A stretch of DNA of 28,567 nucleotides. Origin: Bog-366 sp964501985 (GTDB lineage: Bacteria; Acidobacteriota; Terriglobia; UBA7540). The notes under the pieces are model-generated. The model had not been told where the DNA came from and did no database searches. It saw only the letters and a program-made list of their open reading frames with translations. Every line of letters begins with the position of its first letter. The first letter of the stretch is position 1. A program made the position numbers and the translations under genes. Shown one piece after another: positions 24,221-28,567 of this stretch. Where the stretch lies: positions 1-28,567 of the forward strand of contig CAZCVY010000081.1 of assembly GCA_964501985.1 (NCBI GenBank). The letters run 5' to 3'.

Positions 24221-24495
24221 GCGTCCTCCGGTGACCTTTGGAATTTAAGCTGAGGGCAAATTGAGGCCTTTTCCATCAGTATTTTAGAAAACAAGTCCCA
24301 CCTGCCTCCTCCTCAGGAAACAGTCCAGAGAAGCTTGCAGCGTCAGGTGTTTTCCCCAAGCAAATTCCGGGATTCAACCGATTGAAACTGTATGCCGCCG
24401 AGCTTAAGGTTCAATTCGAGAGACTGAATGCCCGTTGGCCGATTTTGGCCGGATCTTGATGACGCGAAGCAATCGCGATTAGAGAGGAAAAAATA

Positions 24496-25206
24496 ATGAG
24501 TGCACTCCCAACTGCCTTCGCAATCCCCCCCTCGTCCTCCGCCAAACCAGCACCATCAAATAGGCATGGGCGCAGCGCCGAGCCAGCTAGCCGCACTGCC
24601 GAGACACAGGCCAGGCTCCGAATTGTACCTAGCGTGAAGAAGCCAAACGCGGATTTCACGTCCCTCTATCACACCTACCGGCGGCGAATCTATGCTCAAT
24701 GCTTCTGCATGCTACAAAATCAAGTGGATGCTGAAGACGCCTCGCAGGAAGTATTTCTCCAATTACTGCGGAAGGCTCATACTTTTCGGGGCGAATCGAG
24801 CTTTTCGACTTGGCTGCACCGCCTGACGACGAACTGCGTCTTGATGGAAATGCGTAGAAAGCGCCGGCGAAGTGTGGAAGTGAACTTCCGAGACATCTCC
24901 GCTGGTCGCGGGGACGGCGGAGGTGGGGACGACTTGTTGGACTCCGTTCCCGCTCCGAATGTCTCGATTTTTGAACAAGTCACGCTTCGCAGCGCGATCT
25001 CACAGTTGCCCATTGGATACCAGAAGATTTTTGAGCTGCATGACGTCGAGGGGCATACCCACGAGGAGATCGCAGGTCTGTTGGGCATCCAAGACGGGAC
25101 GTCCAAATCCCAATTGCACAAAGCGCGGGTCCGGATCCGCGGACTCTTGCAAAACGCCAGACCCGCCGCGAGGAACCCGCAACGACGCTGTCCGGCTGCG
25201 GGATGA
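24496..25206 (+). CDS. ECF-type RNA polymerase sigma factor
   Basis: This 236-residue sigma factor of the extracytoplasmic-function type has only regions 2 and 4. Region 2 covers about 52-125 (FTSLYHTYRRRIYAQCF, DAEDASQEVFLQLL, SSFSTWLHRLTTNCVL). Region 4 covers about 160-220 (AISQLPIGYQKIFELHDVEG, HTHEEIAGLLGI). The linker contains a glycine-rich run (GRGDGGGGDD). An unusual low-complexity extension of about 50 residues precedes region 2. The ATG is supported by GAGAGG nine bases upstream, and no later ATG exists before region 2. No zinc-finger or other anti-sigma gene follows, which is atypical; control may come from the extension or from the adjacent stress operon. Confidence 0.9.
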   Translation: MSALPTAFAIPPSSSAKPAPSNRHGRSAEPASRTAETQARLRIVPSVKKPNADFTSLYHTYRRRIYAQCFCMLQNQVDAEDASQEVFLQLLRKAHTFRGESSFSTWLHRLTTNCVLMEMRRKRRRSVEVNFRDISAGRGDGGGGDDLLDSVPAPNVSIFEQVTLRSAISQLPIGYQKIFELHDVEGHTHEEIAGLLGIQDGTSKSQLHKARVRIRGLLQNARPAARNPQRRCPAAG

Positions 25207-25219
25207 CCGTCAGTCCGCC

Positions 25220-25240
25220 GGGCCCTGATGTTCCGGGCCC
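25220..25240. other. weak hairpin between sigma factor and secreted protein genes
   Basis: GGGCCC at 25220-25225 and 25235-25240 can pair around a 9-base loop; there is no T-run. It might reduce readthrough between the two genes, but each arm is also self-complementary, so chance is possible. Confidence 0.2.
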
Positions 25241-25278
25241 CTTCTGCGACATCGTAAAGGGTATTCGTGGAGGACGAC

Positions 25279-25803
25279 ATGAACAGGATCGGATTGCTCT
25301 TGGCGGTGCTGTTGCTGTTTTGCGTTGCAGCGACTGCCCAACGTGACGGCGCCCGGGAGGAGCCGCACGGCGACCAACATATCCCCGCTCACGGCCCGGC
25401 CCCGGTTCGAAACCCACACCCTCAAGCCCAGGAAAAACGTGATTATCGGGATGCTCCCGGCCACCCTAATGCGCCGCATGTCCATGCCGACGGCAAGTGG
25501 ATTGGCCACGATTCTGGCCGGGACGATCCACATTATCATCTCGATCACCCCTGGGAGCATGGGCGCTTTACGGGTGGCATCGGACGCGGACACGTGTGGC
25601 TATTGGCAGGAGGAGGCCCCAGCCGATTCTGGTTCGGCGGATTCTACTTCAGCGTCGCACCTTATGACGTTGGCTTCTGTGATGGCTGGCTATGGGACAG
25701 TGACCAGATCGTAATTTATGACGACCCCGACCATATCGGCTGGTACCTCGCCTATAACGTGAGGCTTGGTACCTATATTCACGTCATGTACCTAGGGAGT
25801 TGA
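25279..25803 (+). CDS. small secreted His/Trp-rich protein of unknown function
   Basis: This 174-residue exported protein was not recognised as a named family. A signal peptide (IGLLLAVLLLFCVAATAQ) is followed by a His/Pro-rich stretch (about 20-80; HPNAPHVHADGKW, DDPHYHLDHPWEHGRF) that could bind metal. A Gly- and aromatic-rich C-terminal part follows (FWFGGFYFSVAPYD, CDGWLWDSDQIVIYDD, GWYLAYNVRLGTYIHVMYLG). The end resembles short secreted proteins with repeated W-x-Y strands. ATG 25279 follows GGAGG; a GTG 12 bases upstream is in the ribosome site itself. It lies 72 bases after the ECF sigma gene and may be co-transcribed or be its target. The 111 bases after its stop, before the convergent regulator, hold nothing recognisable. 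Confidence 0.75.
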   Translation: MNRIGLLLAVLLLFCVAATAQRDGAREEPHGDQHIPAHGPAPVRNPHPQAQEKRDYRDAPGHPNAPHVHADGKWIGHDSGRDDPHYHLDHPWEHGRFTGGIGRGHVWLLAGGGPSRFWFGGFYFSVAPYDVGFCDGWLWDSDQIVIYDDPDHIGWYLAYNVRLGTYIHVMYLGS

Positions 25804-25914
25804 AGGCTGCTCCTCGGCTGGTTGTCGCTAGACCGGAGAGCGCTCAGGCTGAGACGCCAGTTCCGTTTGTTAGAGACTCATCTCGGAGGGCTCGATGGCA
25901 CGCGATAAGCACCC

Positions 25915-26337
25915 TCACCAACCCGGCGCAAACGAGGCGCCGAGGGGCGGCACCGGGCCACCTTGTTTCTTCTTGCCCTTTTCAAGAACCCGCACGACCT
26001 CGACGAGGAGATCGTCCGGCTGACAGGGCTTAATCAGGCAACCTTCGCTGCCCACGGCCGTGGCCGAAACAAACGCGCGCGCAGTTAAAACTACGATAGG
26101 GATGTGCTTGGTCTTTTCACTCGCTTTGAGTTGCCGGATCGCTTCCCATCCGCCGATCTGCGGAAGCCAAAGATCCATTAGGATCAAATCCGGCATAAGC
26201 TGCTCGGCTTTGTCCATTGCTTCTTGGCCGTCGGTCGCCAAACTGACCCGAAATCCGCTGCGAGTCAGGTAGTGGCTGTACATCTCACGATCATCCTTGA
26301 AATCATCGACAATCAGGATCAAAGCATTTTGGGTCAT
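25915..26337 (-). CDS. single-domain (CheY-like) response regulator
   Basis: This 140-residue protein consists of one receiver domain: acidic pair Asp11-Asp12, phosphoacceptor Asp55 (LILMDLWLP), Thr85 and Lys103 (CLIKP). The last 20 residues are a basic then Pro/Gly tail (GKKKQGG...) without a DNA-binding domain, so it acts by protein contact or as phosphate relay. ATG 26337 is chosen; GTG 18 bases upstream is an alternative. It follows the hybrid kinase by 23 bases and is probably its partner or a sink for its phosphoryl group. Confidence 0.88.
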   Translation of the reverse strand: MTQNALILIVDDFKDDREMYSHYLTRSGFRVSLATDGQEAMDKAEQLMPDLILMDLWLPQIGGWEAIRQLKASEKTKHIPIVVLTARAFVSATAVGSEGCLIKPCQPDDLLVEVVRVLEKGKKKQGGPVPPLGASFAPGW

Positions 26338-26360
26338 GACCTTAATTCCTTTCACCCGTG

Positions 26361-28466
26361 TTAGTTGCCCGATCGAATTGACGTGGCAGCCTCTTCCGCC
26401 CTTTCAGGGTTTAACCGCAGAAGCTCCTCGATGGCAGTGACCAAGTCGCGCGGCTGGAGCGGCTTGGGCACGTACCGCTGGAATCCTGCATTCAGGAGTC
26501 TGGGAAGATCGTTCGCGCCAGCGTGTGCGGTGAGGGCGACGGCGCCGATTCGGCCTCCCCGCTCGGGGGGCAGCATCCGAATTCTGCGAATGAGGGTATA
26601 GCCGTCTTCAACCGGCATCTCAATGTCAGCAATGAGGATATCGGGCGATTCGCGCTCAAGAGTTTCGAGAGCTTCAGCTCCAGAGGCGGCTGCAAACACT
26701 CTTGACCCGCATCGTTCCAAAATGAGGGTGACGACCTGGCGCGAATCGGCTTCGTCGTCAACCACCAGAACGCGTGTGTTTTTCAGGGCGGTTCCCGACT
26801 TAATCCAATCCGCATCTTCCATTCGACCTGGGTCAGAACGTTGGTCAACGCCCAAACCCTCGGGATCAGGGGAGTTAAGAGGCAGAATCACTTTGAACAC
26901 CGCCCCCGGACCATCCTGGCGGTTCGCAGCCTGCACCGTGCCGCCATGCAACTGGAGCAAATTGCGAACGATCGCAAGTCCCAAGCCCAAGCCCCGATTG
27001 CTTCGGGTGCTTGAAGTGTCCTCCTGGCGAAAGGGTTCGAAGATGTGGGGCAGGAAATCGGGCCGAATTCCCGGGCCATCGTCCTGCACAGTTAATTCGA
27101 CGTGGGAATTCACCTCAGAAAGAGATATCTGAATGTGGCCTTTTTTGGGAGCAAACTTGGTGGCATTAGAAAGAAGATTCCAGATCACCTGCTGGAGCCG
27201 GAAGGCATCGCCGCGAATCGGGTAGAGGCTGCACGACAGCGCCACGTCGACCTGAATCTCCTTGGCCTCCGTGGCAACGCGCAGGGTATCGACTGCTGCG
27301 TGAATGACTGCCGGTAGATCCACGGGTTTAAGGTCCAACTTAAGTTTGCCACTGACGATGCGGGACACGTCCAGAAGGTCAGCGATGAGCCGCGCCTGGT
27401 TCAAGGCGTTGCGATTGATCGTTTCCGCTGCCTTCACCTGGGTTTCCGCATCCAATCCTCCTGCTTGTAGCATGTAGGCCCAACCCGTTATGGCATTCAA
27501 GGGGGTTCTGAGTTCGTGAGAGAGTACCGCAAGGAATTCGTCTTTCATTTGGTTGGCCGCTTCCGATTCCCGGTGGGCTTCCTCCGCGTTCTTGAGCAAA
27601 AGCGCGCGCTCCTCTTCGGCTCGTTTCCGGTCCGTAAGGTCGTGCATAACCTTTGAAAAGCCCAGCAGCTTCCCCTGCGGGTCGCGAAGAGCGGTGATCA
27701 TGACGTCTGCCCAGAGCCCAGAACCGTCTTTTCGAACCCGCCATCCCTCGTCCTCACTATGACCGTCCTTAGCTGCGATCTGGAGCAGCCTCGAGGGCCG
27801 TCCGTTCTCGATGTCTCCGGGCAAAAAAAACTTTGAAAAGTGTTGGCCAACGATCTCGTCCTCCCGGTACCCGGTAAGGCGCTCCGTCCCGGTATTCCAA
27901 TTGCTCACGCGCCCGTCCGGGTCCAGCATAACGATGGAGTAATCCTGGACGTTTTCCACGAGCAGGCGAAACCGCTGTTCGCTGGCGCGCAGAAGCTCCG
28001 CCGCCGTTTCGATCTGGGCCGTGCGCTCTGCCACTCGCTGTTCCAATTCCCGGTTCAGTTGCTCCAAGGCCTCCGTTTTGCGGTAAAGCTCGGCGAATAC
28101 CGCCACCTTGGCGCGCAAGATCTCCGGAATGATGGGCACCGAGACATAATCCATGGCGCCGGAATCATAGCCCTTCAGCCGATGGGCGTCTTCCACCATC
28201 ACGCTGGATACCAGAATGATGGCCGTCCTCTGAAATCGTGGATGACTGCGAACCATCGACGCCAGTTCGAAGCCGTCCAACTCTGGCATGAAGACGTCGA
28301 CCAGAAGTACGGCGATCTCTTTCCTCAGGAGCTGCTCCAGGGCGGCTTTCCCAGAGTTCGCTCTGATCAGATTCTCATCCAGGCCGGCCAGAATGGTTTC
28401 GTAACTCAGCAGCTTATCGGGCTGATCATCGACCATAAGGATGTTGACAGGAGATTTCGATGGCAT
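26361..28466 (-). CDS. hybrid sensor histidine kinase, Rec-PAS-HisKA-HATPase-Rec
   Basis: This 701-residue soluble hybrid kinase starts with a receiver domain (about 6-128; Asp57 in LLVDVFMPE). A coiled-coil linker follows (130-165), then a PAS domain (about 165-285; LVENVQDYSIVMLDPDGRV), a HisKA domain with His317 (FLAVLSHELRTPLN) and an ATPase domain with Asn434 (NLLSNATKFA), Asp462 (QDDGPGI) and GLGLGLAIV. A C-terminal receiver completes it (about 563-685; Asp614 in LIADIEMP, Lys668). In the first receiver the usual Lys before Pro is Val110 (DYVSVPI), so that domain may signal abnormally. There are no membrane segments, so it senses a cytoplasmic cue through PAS. ATG 28466 follows AAAGGA. 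The downstream single-domain regulator suggests a multistep relay. Confidence 0.92.
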   Translation of the reverse strand: MPSKSPVNILMVDDQPDKLLSYETILAGLDENLIRANSGKAALEQLLRKEIAVLLVDVFMPELDGFELASMVRSHPRFQRTAIILVSSVMVEDAHRLKGYDSGAMDYVSVPIIPEILRAKVAVFAELYRKTEALEQLNRELEQRVAERTAQIETAAELLRASEQRFRLLVENVQDYSIVMLDPDGRVSNWNTGTERLTGYREDEIVGQHFSKFFLPGDIENGRPSRLLQIAAKDGHSEDEGWRVRKDGSGLWADVMITALRDPQGKLLGFSKVMHDLTDRKRAEEERALLLKNAEEAHRESEAANQMKDEFLAVLSHELRTPLNAITGWAYMLQAGGLDAETQVKAAETINRNALNQARLIADLLDVSRIVSGKLKLDLKPVDLPAVIHAAVDTLRVATEAKEIQVDVALSCSLYPIRGDAFRLQQVIWNLLSNATKFAPKKGHIQISLSEVNSHVELTVQDDGPGIRPDFLPHIFEPFRQEDTSSTRSNRGLGLGLAIVRNLLQLHGGTVQAANRQDGPGAVFKVILPLNSPDPEGLGVDQRSDPGRMEDADWIKSGTALKNTRVLVVDDEADSRQVVTLILERCGSRVFAAASGAEALETLERESPDILIADIEMPVEDGYTLIRRIRMLPPERGGRIGAVALTAHAGANDLPRLLNAGFQRYVPKPLQPRDLVTAIEELLRLNPERAEEAATSIRSGN

Positions 28467-28528
28467 CGAACTTTTCCTTTGTCAGAAGTTCAGGAGACAC
28501 TTATAAATCAAATTCCCTCACAGCTACG

Positions 28529-28567
28529 TACGTAGCGTGTATCTACGTAGCGTGTATCTACGTAGCG
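28529..28567. repeat. 15-bp tandem repeat (TACGTAGCGTGTATC) running off the window
   Basis: TACGTAGCGTGTATC occurs at 28529-28543 and 28544-28558, and its first nine bases again at 28559-28567 where the window ends; CTACG precedes the array. Each unit holds the palindrome TACGTA. It lies about 60 bases upstream of the hybrid kinase start, so it could be a multi-copy regulator site or a simple sequence repeat. Confidence 0.7.

Noticed and set aside
24382..24407. TTGAAA...TAAGGT as promoter of the ECF sigma gene
   Set aside because: The -10 matches only three of six bases, and a GGAAAC/CGTC pair nearby has wrong ECF spacing.
28529..28567. CRISPR array at the window end
   Set aside because: The 15-bp units are directly adjacent with no spacers between them.

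Overview
The window looks like a stretch of an Acidobacteriota chromosome. The base composition is moderately GC-rich. The best clue is a giant Oar-like TonB-dependent receptor with an N-terminal carboxypeptidase-regulatory domain and an aromatic C-terminus. Other clues are large secreted TPR proteins, Tat-type signal peptides, and dispersed inverted repeats of the GTAGCG...CGCTAC kind. This assignment is inferred from gene content, not from a marker gene.

Layout. Positions 1-479 carry compact inverted repeats and no gene. A secreted amidohydrolase (480-1619, +) faces a long minus-strand block. That block, read from 14251 down to 1698, encodes a TPR protein, a sulfite-oxidase-like molybdenum enzyme, a DUF1326-type protein whose start codon is not canonical, a second TPR protein and three tandem GH20-like beta-N-acetylhexosaminidases. 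It ends at a terminator inside the 3' end of the amidohydrolase gene. A divergent promoter pair near 14363-14413 separates the block from the TonB receptor (14747-18151, +). A PIG-L family deacetylase and a DUF4440 lipoprotein follow on the minus strand. The hexosaminidases, receptor and deacetylase suggest processing of amino-sugar glycans; this is inference.

The most interesting part is 20048-23969 (-). It is a compact, translationally coupled operon of RsbR, RsbS, RsbT, an RsbX-like PP2C phosphatase, a histidine kinase and a NarL-type response regulator. The kinase carries an RsbU-N-like domain, the part of RsbU that RsbT binds in Bacillus, in place of a phosphatase output. The locus therefore reads as a stressosome whose output is a two-component system rather than a partner-switched sigma factor. 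Its putative promoter is overlapped by a perfect 16-bp palindrome, and its leader contains a long imperfect hairpin.

Divergent from that operon lie an ECF-type sigma factor (24496-25206, +) without an adjacent anti-sigma gene and a small secreted His-rich protein (25279-25803, +). The window closes with a single-domain response regulator and a Rec-PAS-HisKA-HATPase-Rec hybrid kinase (both -). A 15-bp tandem repeat upstream of the kinase runs off the end. No tRNA, rRNA, insertion sequence or CRISPR array was seen.
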